A stretch of 64,000 bases of DNA from a bacterium. Lineage in GTDB: Bacteria; Bdellovibrionota; Bacteriovoracia; Bacteriovoracales; Bacteriovoracaceae. Of the stretch, positions 9,448 to 17,898 are shown one piece after another. Both the position numbers and the translations under genes were made by a program. Numbering within the stretch: position 1 is the first letter of the stretch; the number at the start of each line of letters is the position of its first letter. Below the pieces are notes generated by a model. That model saw nothing but the letters and a program-made list of their open reading frames with translations. It was not told the origin of the DNA and made no database searches. Where the stretch lies: positions 62,001-126,000 of the forward strand of contig JAUHVL010000004.1 of assembly GCA_030425045.1 (NCBI GenBank). The letters are read 5' to 3'.

Positions 9448-9472
9448 GGCCCTTCTTTGAAGGGCCTTTTTT
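9448..9472 (+). terminator. recA terminator overlapping recX initiation region
   Basis: A perfect 8-bp stem (GGCCCTTC / GAAGGGCC) with a TTT loop is followed by six T. It ends 2 bp before the recX ATG at 9475. The right arm holds AAGGG, the only Shine-Dalgarno-like sequence for recX, so transcripts that read through would carry a buried ribosome-binding site. Confidence 0.9.
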
Positions 9473-9474
9473 GT

Positions 9475-9912
9475 ATGAATTGTTACCAAGCATCATTAAG
9501 ATTATTAACTAAAAGAGATTATTCAATTTATAAACTTTCAAAGAAGTTACTTGAGAAGGGTTATGATCAAATTGAAGTCGACGAAACAATCGATGAACTT
9601 CTTGCGAAAAAGTACCTGAAAGAAGAGTTTTATATTGAGGCTTTTGTAAAAGGTCATATGAGAAAAGGTTATGCCCCTTCATATATCCAACAAAAACTGG
9701 CCCAAGAAAACTGCTCTTGTAGTCTAGAGTTTATCTACGAAATCTTTGATGAGTATAAATTTAGTGAAGAAAAACAAATCAGAGATTTGATCGATAAAAA
9801 GTATTCCCGAATCGATACAAAAGAATTTAAAAATAAAGCAAAAATCATGCGCTTTCTTCTCAGCAAAGGGCATGAATCACAGTTAGCACAACACATTCTA
9901 AGCAATTTATGA
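9475..9912 (+). CDS. recX: RecX-family regulatory protein
   Basis: RecX caps or dissociates RecA filaments. The 145-residue, mainly helical protein shows the three-helix RecX repeats: an N-terminal unit with ASLRLLTKRDYSIYKLSKKL, then YLKEEFYIEAFVKGHMRKGYA, which matches the family's 'D-x-x-F-A-x-x-x-V-x-x-x-x-x-x-G' pattern. It directly follows recA, its usual position. The ATG at 9475 sits 2 bp after the T-tract of the recA terminator. A TTG at 9457 inside the hairpin is an alternative but lacks a ribosome-binding site. Expression probably depends on readthrough, as reported for E. coli recA-recX. Confidence 0.88.
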   Translation: MNCYQASLRLLTKRDYSIYKLSKKLLEKGYDQIEVDETIDELLAKKYLKEEFYIEAFVKGHMRKGYAPSYIQQKLAQENCSCSLEFIYEIFDEYKFSEEKQIRDLIDKKYSRIDTKEFKNKAKIMRFLLSKGHESQLAQHILSNL

Positions 9913-9917
9913 TAGCG

Positions 9918-9942
9918 TAGACTCCATAATGAATGGAGTTTA
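9918..9942 (+). promoter_or_regulatory. Hairpin sequestering the alaS Shine-Dalgarno
   Basis: The repeat ACTCCAT-N5-ATGGAGT (9921-9939) extends by one G-T and two A-T pairs to about 10 bp. Its right arm contains GGAG (9935-9938), the Shine-Dalgarno for the alaS ATG at 9948 with 9-nt spacing. Folding would block initiation. There is no T-tract, so it is not a terminator. Confidence 0.55.
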
Positions 9943-9947
9943 AAGCG

Positions 9948-12563
9948 ATGAGTCAAACCATAACGGCCAAGGAAATAAGAGAAAAGTTTATTAAGTTTTT
10001 CGAAAACAAAGGACATAAACATTGCCCTTCTTCGAGCTTAATTCCCCATAATGATCCAACTTTACTTTTTGCCAATGCAGGAATGAATCAGTTTAAGGAA
10101 TATTTTACCGGCCAAGCCAAATCAGATTTTTCGAGAGCAGTTACATCACAAAAATGTGTTCGAGCTGGAGGTAAACATAATGATTTAGAAAATGTTGGAT
10201 TAACGGCAAGACACCACACTTTTTTTGAAATGCTTGGTAACTTTTCTTTTGGTGATTATTTTAAGAAAGATGCAATTTCATTTGCCTGGGAATTTTTAAC
10301 TGAAGAGTTAAAGATACATAAGGATAAACTCTATGTAACAGTTCACTATACCGATGATGAGGCTGAAGAAATATGGAATAAAGAAATTGGTGTTCCAAAA
10401 GAGAAAATCTTCAAAAAGGGGGACAAAGATAATTTTTGGGAAATGGGTGAATTTGGACCATGCGGCCCTTGTTCTGAAATCTTTTATGATCACGGTGAAA
10501 AATATAGTACTCCAAACTTTAAACCATCTGAAGGTCAAGACCTGTTAGATGATGAAATGAGATATGTCGAAGTTTGGAATTTAGTGTTCATGCAGTATGA
10601 AAAAACACCAGAGGGTACTAAAAATCTTCCCAAGCCATCTGTCGACACAGGCATGGGACTAGAAAGAATTTCTGCTGCTCTCCAAGGTAAATATTGGAAT
10701 TACGATACAGATCTTTTTATGCCCATCATAAACGAGATTGAAAAAATTAGTGGCAAATCTTACGACGATAAAAAATATACAACACATATGAGAGTCGTTG
10801 CCGATCATATTAGATCTGGAGTTATGTTAATTACGGATGGAGTAATTCCTTCAAACGAAGGTAGAGGCTATGTACTCCGTCGTATCTTGAGACGAGCAAT
10901 ACGCCATCTCAAAGATTTAGAAATCAAAAAGCCACTTCTTTATAAACTAGCTCCAATAGTTTTAGACCTATTAGGTGACGAGCACCCTCAAAACAAAAAG
11001 AACCAAGTTCTTGCAGAAAAATATTTAAAACTAGAAGAAGAGAAGTTTTTAGAAACATTAGACAATGGTCTCAAGTTTTTAAATGATGCCATTAAGAAAA
11101 TGGGAAATATTAAAACCTTTTCTGGTGAAGAAGCTTTCAAGCTTTACGATACCTATGGATTCCCTCTCGATCTAACTGAAATTATTTTACTAGAAAGAGA
11201 ACTGACTCTTGATATCGAAGGCTTTGAGCAAGCGATGGAAAAGAGAAAAGAAGATTCTCGTAAGTCGTGGAAGGGACAGGCTAACCTAGACAATAAGATA
11301 TTCCATGAACTAAAAGAAAAATATGGCGCTACCAAATTTACTGGTTATAAATCAACATCAAGTGATGCAACTTTATTAAATGTCGTTACTCTTGGTGAAA
11401 ATAAAATTGTTCTTTTTGATCAAACACCTTTTTATGGTGAATCAGGTGGTCAGTGTGGAGATAGTGGTTTTATATATCAAGACAATAAAATAATCGCTGA
11501 AATCATTGATACTCAAAAGCCAGTTGATGATCTGATTATTCATTTTGTTAAAGTTGCAGAGGGTATGCAACTTAGTGAAGGAACACAATACCAACTAAAT
11601 GTAGAAGAAGATAAAAGAAACCTTATTGCGAGAAATCACAGTGCCACCCACCTTCTCCATTCCGCTCTTATCAATGTTTTAGGAGATCACGTAAAACAAG
11701 CGGGCTCGTCTGTGACAGATCAAAGGTTACGTTTTGACTTTACTCATACTCAGGCAATGACCCAAGATGAAATTCTTGAAGTTGAACATCTCGTCAATAA
11801 ACAAATACAAAACTCACTCCCCGTTAAAGCAAACATCATGACCATGGACGAAGCGATGAACTCTGGAGCGATGGCCCTTTTCGGTGAAAAGTATGGAGAT
11901 GAAGTGAGGGTTCTTAAGATGGGTGAATTCTCAACTGAGCTTTGTGGTGGAACTCATGTTGAAAATACTTCTGAAATAGGACTGTTCACAATCATTAGTG
12001 AAGGATCACTCAGTACAGGGATCAGAAGAATTGAAGCGACTGCATCACAAAGTGCACTTAAAAGACTTCAGACGAGAAGTCGTTACTTTGGTGAATTAGA
12101 AATTTTAGTAAATGGCAAAAATAAAGTTGTTGTCGATAAAGTTCAGGACTTATTCAACACCATCAAGAATTTGAAAAAAGAAGTACAGCAACTTGAAAAC
12201 AAAATTAATCAAGAAAAAGGAAAAGAAATCTTTGAAAATGCCAAGCTATTAAAAGATAAGTTTTCTTTTGTCGAAGCAGAAGCTCCTGCAAATTCAAACT
12301 TACGTGACTTAAGCGACCAGTTTATAGATAAGTTTCCAGAAGGAATTGTTCTGCTCTATTCTAAAAGTAATGATAAAGTCTCGGCCATTATTCGCTGTGG
12401 AAAAAAAGTACCTTTAAAATGTAATGATATTTTAAAAACGTCTTTAGCAGAAATTAATGGTCGAGGTGGCGGAAGACCAGATATGGCGCAAGGAGCAGGT
12501 GAAGTTGCTCAGTTTGAAAAGTTTTTAAATAAAGCAAAAACACTCATAGAAGATTCATTATGA
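9948..12563 (+). CDS. alaS: Alanyl-tRNA synthetase
   Basis: AlaRS charges tRNA-Ala and clears mischarged Ser/Gly. The ATG at 9948 is chosen because GGAG lies 9 bp upstream; an in-frame ATG at 9933 overlaps that site. The protein is 871 residues, the usual size. The N-terminal class II core includes FANAGMNQFK and TGMGLERI. The editing domain carries the zinc ligands H564-x3-H568 (HSATH) and C666-G-G-T-H670. A coiled coil (about residues 740-775) precedes the C-Ala domain ending NGRGGGRPDMAQG. The stop overlaps the next gene's ATG by 4 bp (ATGA). Confidence 0.98.
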   Translation: MSQTITAKEIREKFIKFFENKGHKHCPSSSLIPHNDPTLLFANAGMNQFKEYFTGQAKSDFSRAVTSQKCVRAGGKHNDLENVGLTARHHTFFEMLGNFSFGDYFKKDAISFAWEFLTEELKIHKDKLYVTVHYTDDEAEEIWNKEIGVPKEKIFKKGDKDNFWEMGEFGPCGPCSEIFYDHGEKYSTPNFKPSEGQDLLDDEMRYVEVWNLVFMQYEKTPEGTKNLPKPSVDTGMGLERISAALQGKYWNYDTDLFMPIINEIEKISGKSYDDKKYTTHMRVVADHIRSGVMLITDGVIPSNEGRGYVLRRILRRAIRHLKDLEIKKPLLYKLAPIVLDLLGDEHPQNKKNQVLAEKYLKLEEEKFLETLDNGLKFLNDAIKKMGNIKTFSGEEAFKLYDTYGFPLDLTEIILLERELTLDIEGFEQAMEKRKEDSRKSWKGQANLDNKIFHELKEKYGATKFTGYKSTSSDATLLNVVTLGENKIVLFDQTPFYGESGGQCGDSGFIYQDNKIIAEIIDTQKPVDDLIIHFVKVAEGMQLSEGTQYQLNVEEDKRNLIARNHSATHLLHSALINVLGDHVKQAGSSVTDQRLRFDFTHTQAMTQDEILEVEHLVNKQIQNSLPVKANIMTMDEAMNSGAMALFGEKYGDEVRVLKMGEFSTELCGGTHVENTSEIGLFTIISEGSLSTGIRRIEATASQSALKRLQTRSRYFGELEILVNGKNKVVVDKVQDLFNTIKNLKKEVQQLENKINQEKGKEIFENAKLLKDKFSFVEAEAPANSNLRDLSDQFIDKFPEGIVLLYSKSNDKVSAIIRCGKKVPLKCNDILKTSLAEINGRGGGRPDMAQGAGEVAQFEKFLNKAKTLIEDSL

Positions 12564-14281
12564 AAAAAATTCTCATTTTATGTAGCTTTTTAATACTGAC
12601 ATCGTGTTTTAAGCAAGATTCAAAAAGCACAAGGAATATTTTAAAAGTTCCCCTCTCGGGTGAAATACGCTCTCTTGATCCAGCAAATGCTTATGACTCT
12701 ATTTCATCAACGGTTATCTACCAATGTTACGAACAACTTTACGAGTATCACTATTTAAAGAGACCATATACTGTGACTCCTCTCTTAGCGAAAGAACTTC
12801 CTATGGTGAGCAATGACAGCTTAACCTATACCATAAAACTAAAAGAAAATATTCTCTACCATCCCCACCCTGTCTTCAAAGGACAGAAGCGTTACGTTAA
12901 AGCACAAGATTTCATCACTCAAATTAAAAGATTGGCCTACATCCCAACAAACTCCAATGGCTCGTGGCTTTTCAGTGGAAAAATTGTAGGTATCGATGAG
13001 TGGAGAAAAAAAGTCGGATCAGACTTTGAAAAATTTAAATCGACAAAGATACCAGGCCTATCTGCTCCCAATGACCACACGCTTGTTTTTAAATTTAACA
13101 AGCCATACCCACAAGTACTTTACGCTCTAACCATGAGCTTTGTTTCTCCTATGCCTATTGAAGTAATTGAATATCACGATAATATTCTCAATAATGTCGA
13201 GATAGGAACAGGTCCCTTTACGCTTAACAGTAATAGCAATCTTGCCAATATAAAACTCGATAAATTCAAAGACTATAGAGACAGTCGTTATCCTGCTCAA
13301 GGTGATCGACTTGCTTATAGTAAAGGTCTTTTAAAAGACGCTGGTAAACAAATCCCTTTTTTAGACGGTATTCATTTTAAAATTATTAAAGAAGCACAAA
13401 CACGTTGGCTTAACTTTATGTCACAAAAAATTGATTATCTTGATATTCCAAAAGATAATTATGAGACCGCTGTTGGACCGACAGGTGAAATTACTCCTGA
13501 ACTAAAAAGTAAAAATATTCACCTGCAAATTTATCCAAGTCTTACGTATTGGTGGATTTCATTCAATATGCGAGATCCACTTCTTGGTAAAAATAAAAAA
13601 CTACGTTTGGCGATTGCTCATGCTATTGATTATGACAAGTTCATAGAAATCTTCACCAATAATATTGGTCAAAGGGCAAACTCTATTTTTCCTCCTGGAA
13701 TTCCAGGATACTCTCCTAGTAGTAAACTTCCCTATGAATTTAATATTGAAAAAGCAAAAAGACTTTTAGCATCCGCTGGCTTCCCAGAAGGAAAAGGTTT
13801 ACCTGTTCTTAATTTTGATACAAGAGGTACGAGCACCTCTCATAGGCAACAAGCAGAGTTTATTCAAAAACAGCTTGAGCAAATAGGTATTCGAATGAAT
13901 ATCATTACAAATCCTTTTCCTACTTTTTTATCTAAAGCAGAAAATGGGAAGCTACAATTTTGGCAAGATGGTTGGATTTTAGATTATCCCGATGTTGAAA
14001 ATGTTTTACAGTTACTTGATTCTAAAAATCATAGTCCAGGACCCAATGCTACTTTTTATTCAAACCCTGAGTTTGATCGTGTATTTAGCGAATTAAAAGA
14101 GCTACCCGATGGGCCTGCAAAATTTAGAAATATGAAAAAGCTAGAGCAAATGGTTATAGAGGATATGCCTTGGGTAATGCAATATTACACGAGAAAGTAT
14201 GTCCTTTATCATGATCATTTAAAGAACTTTAGACCTAGTGATTTGATCTACAATAGCTTTAAGTATCTAAAAATTAAGTAA
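12560..14281 (+). CDS. ABC transporter solute-binding lipoprotein, family 5 (Opp/Dpp-like)
   Basis: This is a periplasmic peptide- or opine-binding protein of an ABC importer. The 573 residues start with a signal sequence and lipobox LTSC (Cys16). The family 5 signature GEIRSLDPANAYDS follows the signal, and internal blocks such as GTGPFTLN, LRLAIAHAIDYDKF and the C-terminal WQDGWILDYPDVENVLQLL are typical. The start overlaps the alaS stop (ATGA), so it is translated in the same unit. No permease or ATPase gene is adjacent, so its transporter partners are elsewhere. The ligand cannot be inferred. Confidence 0.93.
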   Translation: MKKILILCSFLILTSCFKQDSKSTRNILKVPLSGEIRSLDPANAYDSISSTVIYQCYEQLYEYHYLKRPYTVTPLLAKELPMVSNDSLTYTIKLKENILYHPHPVFKGQKRYVKAQDFITQIKRLAYIPTNSNGSWLFSGKIVGIDEWRKKVGSDFEKFKSTKIPGLSAPNDHTLVFKFNKPYPQVLYALTMSFVSPMPIEVIEYHDNILNNVEIGTGPFTLNSNSNLANIKLDKFKDYRDSRYPAQGDRLAYSKGLLKDAGKQIPFLDGIHFKIIKEAQTRWLNFMSQKIDYLDIPKDNYETAVGPTGEITPELKSKNIHLQIYPSLTYWWISFNMRDPLLGKNKKLRLAIAHAIDYDKFIEIFTNNIGQRANSIFPPGIPGYSPSSKLPYEFNIEKAKRLLASAGFPEGKGLPVLNFDTRGTSTSHRQQAEFIQKQLEQIGIRMNIITNPFPTFLSKAENGKLQFWQDGWILDYPDVENVLQLLDSKNHSPGPNATFYSNPEFDRVFSELKELPDGPAKFRNMKKLEQMVIEDMPWVMQYYTRKYVLYHDHLKNFRPSDLIYNSFKYLKIK

Positions 14282-14306
14282 GAAGCTCAAAAGATTGACG
14301 GAACAC

Positions 14307-14325
14307 AGGGGAATTTTTTTCCCCT
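14307..14325 (+). terminator. Possible terminator after the solute-binding protein gene
   Basis: AGGGGAA and TTCCCCT form a 7-bp stem with a T5 loop, 26 bp after the stop codon. Only three T follow the stem (the last is part of it), so the U-tract is weak. It may be a weak terminator or an mRNA 3' end. Confidence 0.35.
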
Positions 14326-14416
14326 TTGTGAGATCCCGGCAAATTCTTCACTTTAGTTCAATTCTTCCGATCAGATTATTACTAGCAGCTTTAAGCTGAT
14401 AGTGAAGGAACCTGCT

Positions 14417-14815
14417 ATGAAAACAAACCTGCAAAAATTATTAAGTGTAGTCTGCTTACTCTTAATTACACCTGCACTTGCCAATAACTACGTTATCTAT
14501 TCTGTATCTCAGAATATTCCCATGGGTTATGATAACGAAGTCGTTAAGAAAAATTATTACGTAAATATGGGCTTAAATCAGGGTGTGAAGGAAGGAACAA
14601 TTCTAGCTGTTTATCGAAGGATCGTTAAACAAGATCCCTATGAAACAAAAACACGATATTCTCATAAAGTTAAATTAGGTGAAGTTAAAGTTCTTCATGC
14701 TGAAAATAATACTGCCATAACGACAATTCAAGATTTGGACATTGGAACATCGAGACCGATGATTGAAATTGAAGCTCCTATGATTGGAGACTCCGTTGAA
14801 GTGGTTACCCAATAA
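14417..14815 (+). CDS. Small secreted protein with FlgT C-terminal-like motif
   Basis: The ATG at 14417 has Shine-Dalgarno AAGGAA 6 bp upstream and gives 132 residues; an in-frame GTG at 14402 would overlap that site. A signal peptide (KLLSVVCLLLITPALA, cleavage after ALA) is clear. The mature part contains MGLNQGVKEGTILAVYRR. This resembles the G-x-x-x-G-V-x-x-G-x-x-x-x-V segment of the FlgT C-terminal and related beta-rich periplasmic domains. That similarity is weak and the function is unknown. It may sit in the periplasm or outer-membrane inner face. Its 3' end overlaps the convergent 79-residue gene by 11 bp. Confidence 0.8.
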   Translation: MKTNLQKLLSVVCLLLITPALANNYVIYSVSQNIPMGYDNEVVKKNYYVNMGLNQGVKEGTILAVYRRIVKQDPYETKTRYSHKVKLGEVKVLHAENNTAITTIQDLDIGTSRPMIEIEAPMIGDSVEVVTQ

Positions 14816-15044
14816 GTATTTTATTTATCGCTCTATATCTTTTTATAAATCCATATAAATAATTATCTTCAATTTTATCGACTTCAATATGAAGAATATA
14901 ATCTTCACCAAGAATAAGCTTTTCATCAGTTTTTAAATATAAAGAGTGAATTTTTACTCCTTTATAAAACCCTTTAAAGTGAAACAAGCAAAATCCTTCT
15001 TTTGATGGGCCCTTCAAGAATCGACTAACAGCAACAATTTCCAT
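14805..15044 (-). CDS. Small hypothetical protein, 79 residues
   Basis: A 79-residue reading frame with ordinary protein-like composition (alternating charged and hydrophobic residues such as KLILGEDYILHIEVDKI) and no signal peptide or membrane segment. I recognise no family. The short beta-rich pattern could fit a small OB- or PilZ-like fold, but I cannot support that. The ATG at 15044 has no clear Shine-Dalgarno sequence, and the gene stands alone on the minus strand between two plus-strand genes. It could be a real small gene or a chance frame; composition favours a gene. Confidence 0.5.
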   Translation of the reverse strand: MEIVAVSRFLKGPSKEGFCLFHFKGFYKGVKIHSLYLKTDEKLILGEDYILHIEVDKIEDNYLYGFIKRYRAINKILIG

Positions 15045-15148
15045 AACAATATTAATTCAAACATAAATAAACCAATAGCCATAAACCACTGTAATTACGT
15101 AGTTCTAAAACTAGTAAATTCTCGAGTTTCCGCTAGAATAGGACAATA

Positions 15149-15177
15149 TTGACTATCTAAGCCAGATAGCATATCTA
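15149..15177 (+). promoter_or_regulatory. rpoZ promoter with dyad in the spacer
   Basis: TTGACT (15149-15154), a 17-bp spacer and TATCTA (15172-15177) make a good sigma-70-type promoter 32 bp ahead of the rpoZ ATG. The spacer holds the inverted repeat CTATCT-N5-AGATAG (15153-15169), and a second dyad CATAT-N4-ATATG (15170-15183) covers the -10. Either could be an operator. Confidence 0.6.
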
Positions 15178-15208
15178 AATATGTTCAATCACTTAAAAGG
15201 ATCGATAA

Positions 15209-15421
15209 ATGGCCAGAATCACTATTGAAGACTGTCTTGAAAAAGTTGAAAACAGATACGAGCTCGTGCATCTCGCTTCAAAAAGAGTAAAGCAACTTCG
15301 TGAAGGTTCAGACTCTCTTGTTAGTAGCAAAAATAAAGAAGTTGTTACGGCCCTTAGAGAAATCGCAGCTGGAAAAGTTAAACATGCTCCAGCTAACGAG
15401 TACGACTCAGACGAATTCTAG
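15209..15421 (+). CDS. rpoZ: RNA polymerase omega subunit
   Basis: Omega assists assembly of beta-prime into RNA polymerase. The 70-residue protein begins [20 protein letters not shown], continues with [12 protein letters not shown], and ends in an acidic tail (EYDSDEF), all typical. Shine-Dalgarno AAGGA lies 8 bp upstream of the ATG. In some bacteria omega also helps bind ppGpp, which is of interest because a RelA/SpoT-like gene lies about 8 kb away, but no direct link is visible. It is alone, with its own promoter, and ends 6 bp before the convergent lon stop. Confidence 0.95.
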   Translation: MARITIEDCLEKVENRYELVHLASKRVKQLREGSDSLVSSKNKEVVTALREIAAGKVKHAPANEYDSDEF

Positions 15422-15427
15422 TTCATT

Positions 15428-17878
15428 CTACTTTTTAGAAAAAGCAACCTTTAAAACTTCATCAAAGTGCGAAACGGGGTAGAACTTTAATCCCTTTCTA
15501 TGATTTTCTGGGACTTCCTTGAGATCTTTTTTGTTATCTTCAGGAAGAATAATATGCTTAATTCCTGCTCTCTTTGCAGCAAGAACTTTTTCCTTAATTC
15601 CACCAACAGGTAGAACTCGTCCTGTTAAACTCAACTCTCCAGTCATTGCAAGACTTGGTTTAATTTTCTTATTTGAGGCTAAGCTATACAATGCCGTTGC
15701 CATTGTAATCCCTGCACTTGGTCCATCCTTAGGTGTTGCACCAGCAGGTAAATGCAAATGCACCTCATGGTTAGAAAGATAATCTGAATCCTCCTCAACA
15801 ACTTTCTTTTTTGAAGTACTCGCTTCTTTTTGTAAAAGTGTTTTTACGTAGCTGTATGCAATATTGGCAGACTCATTCATGACATCACCGAGCTGGCCCG
15901 TAAGTTTAAATGTTCCTTTCCCTGCAAGAGGGATCGTTTCAATATATAAAATCTCACCACCAAAAGAGGTCCAGGCAAGTCCGGTTACCACTCCAGGCTG
16001 AAGACCTTTTTGAGCACGCTCTGTTTGAAAACGAGCACTCCCCAAAATTCCTTCTAAGTCGTTAGGAGTTGGCTTAAATAATTTGTGTCTCTTTCTACTT
16101 ACTTTCTCTAAAGCTGCTCGACGACAAATTTTTGCAATATTTTGCTCCATCACACGAACACCTGGCTCTCTTGCATAATCAGAGATGAGCTTTTTAATTG
16201 TCGCAACAGGAAGAGTTAGATCTTTTTTTGTTAAACCATGTTTTTCGAGCTGTTTTGGTATAACCCATTTATTAGCAATCGAAATTTTCTCTTCAATTGT
16301 ATAACCACTTAATTCGATAATTTCCATTCTATCGAGAAGTGGAGCTGGAATGTTTCCAATATAGTTTGCAGTGGCAATAAAAAGAACCTTTGATAAATCA
16401 AAAGGTACATCTAAATAATGATCTATAAATGAATTATTTTGTTCGGGATCGAGTACTTCTAATAATGCTGATGCAGGATCGCCTTGGTAAGAAGTTCCCA
16501 ACTTATCAATTTCATCTAACATTAAAACAGGGTTATTAACTTCTACCCTCTTAAGGGCCTGCATAATTCGACCAGGCATTGCCCCAACATAAGTTCGACG
16601 ATGACCTTTAATTTCTGCTTCGTCTCTCATACCACCCAAACTAAAACGATAAAACTTTCGACCAAGAGATTCTGCGATTGATCTCCCCAGAGATGTTTTA
16701 CCGACACCAGGAGGCCCCGAAAGGCAAAGAATAGTTCCATCATATTTAGGTTTTAACTGCCTTACCGCCAAGAACTCTAGAATTCTTTCCTTGGCCTTTT
16801 CTAAACCATAGTGATCTTTATCTAAAACTTTTCTGGCGTTTGAGATATCAACCTTCTCTTCTGTTGAGTTTGACCATGGAAGATCAACCATCCAGTTTAA
16901 ATATGTCCTTGTGACATTATACTCAGGACTGGTATCGGGAATTGTCTCCAAACGTTCAAGTTCTTCGTTAACAGACTTGAGTGCCTCTTCTGGTAATTCC
17001 ATTGTTTCGAGCTTTTCTCTAATCCGATTGATATCACGAGACTTTTCATCCTCATCCATACCTAATTCACTACGAATAACTTTTAATTGCTCTCTTAAAA
17101 AATACTCTCTTTGGTATTTATTAACCTTATCGTTAACCTCATCTGATATTTTCTTTTGTATATCGGCTACATCTTTTTCTCGTCTCAAATAAACAAGCAA
17201 TTTTGCAAATCTCTTCTTAACCACTAACGTTTCGAGAAAGTCCTGGGCTTCAGGAATATCAAGACTAATTGCAAACGCAACTAAGTCAGCGAGAGCTCCT
17301 GGTGAGGGTGAATTAAAAATTGCTAATTTCATCTCCTCATTAAAATAAGGATTAATCTCACTAATTTTCTTAACTTGATTTATAACTGAGCGAGTATAGG
17401 CGTCTAGCTCATCATCAGCTTCGAGAATATCTTCAAAGACTTCATATTTAGCGCAAAGTAGTTTCGAGTCTTCAAGAAACTCAAAAGCACGATAACGTTT
17501 GATTCCATGTACGAGTATATTTACCGAGCCATCTGGCAACTTGAGTTTCTTAACCACTTTGCACAGAACACCAACTTTATAAATATCACCAGATCTAATC
17601 ACTCTATTTTCTAAGTCTATCTCTTCCTCAGGTACAAACTTTCCATCTTCATCTTTAAGGTCAGACTTTACCAAGTTTAAAGCAACAAACCCTGAACTAA
17701 GCAGTTTATCATCAAGTTCTTTTGTGAACTTGTCTTGAGTCAAAATAATTGGAGCAATCATCCCCGGAAAGATTGGACTATTCATTATCGGGATAATAAC
17801 GACAGTCTCAGGTAAATCTAAGTTTTCATCTGTATCGGCACCGACTTGAACTTGGTATTCATTTTCTATATCTGACAT
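15428..17878 (-). CDS. lon: ATP-dependent protease Lon (LonA)
   Basis: Lon degrades misfolded and regulatory proteins in the cytosol. At 816 residues it has the full LonA layout: an N-terminal substrate-binding domain, a coiled coil with EYFLREQLKVIRSELG, an AAA+ module with Walker A GPPGVGKTS and Walker B VLMLDEIDKL, and the protease domain with the catalytic pair Ser721 (DGPSAG) and Lys764 (IKEKV). The gene starts 20 bp after a secreted-protein gene and is probably co-transcribed with it. No promoter is visible in that gap. It converges on rpoZ. Confidence 0.98.
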   Translation of the reverse strand: MSDIENEYQVQVGADTDENLDLPETVVIIPIMNSPIFPGMIAPIILTQDKFTKELDDKLLSSGFVALNLVKSDLKDEDGKFVPEEEIDLENRVIRSGDIYKVGVLCKVVKKLKLPDGSVNILVHGIKRYRAFEFLEDSKLLCAKYEVFEDILEADDELDAYTRSVINQVKKISEINPYFNEEMKLAIFNSPSPGALADLVAFAISLDIPEAQDFLETLVVKKRFAKLLVYLRREKDVADIQKKISDEVNDKVNKYQREYFLREQLKVIRSELGMDEDEKSRDINRIREKLETMELPEEALKSVNEELERLETIPDTSPEYNVTRTYLNWMVDLPWSNSTEEKVDISNARKVLDKDHYGLEKAKERILEFLAVRQLKPKYDGTILCLSGPPGVGKTSLGRSIAESLGRKFYRFSLGGMRDEAEIKGHRRTYVGAMPGRIMQALKRVEVNNPVLMLDEIDKLGTSYQGDPASALLEVLDPEQNNSFIDHYLDVPFDLSKVLFIATANYIGNIPAPLLDRMEIIELSGYTIEEKISIANKWVIPKQLEKHGLTKKDLTLPVATIKKLISDYAREPGVRVMEQNIAKICRRAALEKVSRKRHKLFKPTPNDLEGILGSARFQTERAQKGLQPGVVTGLAWTSFGGEILYIETIPLAGKGTFKLTGQLGDVMNESANIAYSYVKTLLQKEASTSKKKVVEEDSDYLSNHEVHLHLPAGATPKDGPSAGITMATALYSLASNKKIKPSLAMTGELSLTGRVLPVGGIKEKVLAAKRAGIKHIILPEDNKKDLKEVPENHRKGLKFYPVSHFDEVLKVAFSKK

Positions 17879-17898
17879 AAAATTTCCTAATGATTTAA

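Noticed and set aside
12560-14281. Complete oligopeptide ABC importer operon
   Set aside because: Only the binding protein is present; neither permease nor ATPase genes flank it.
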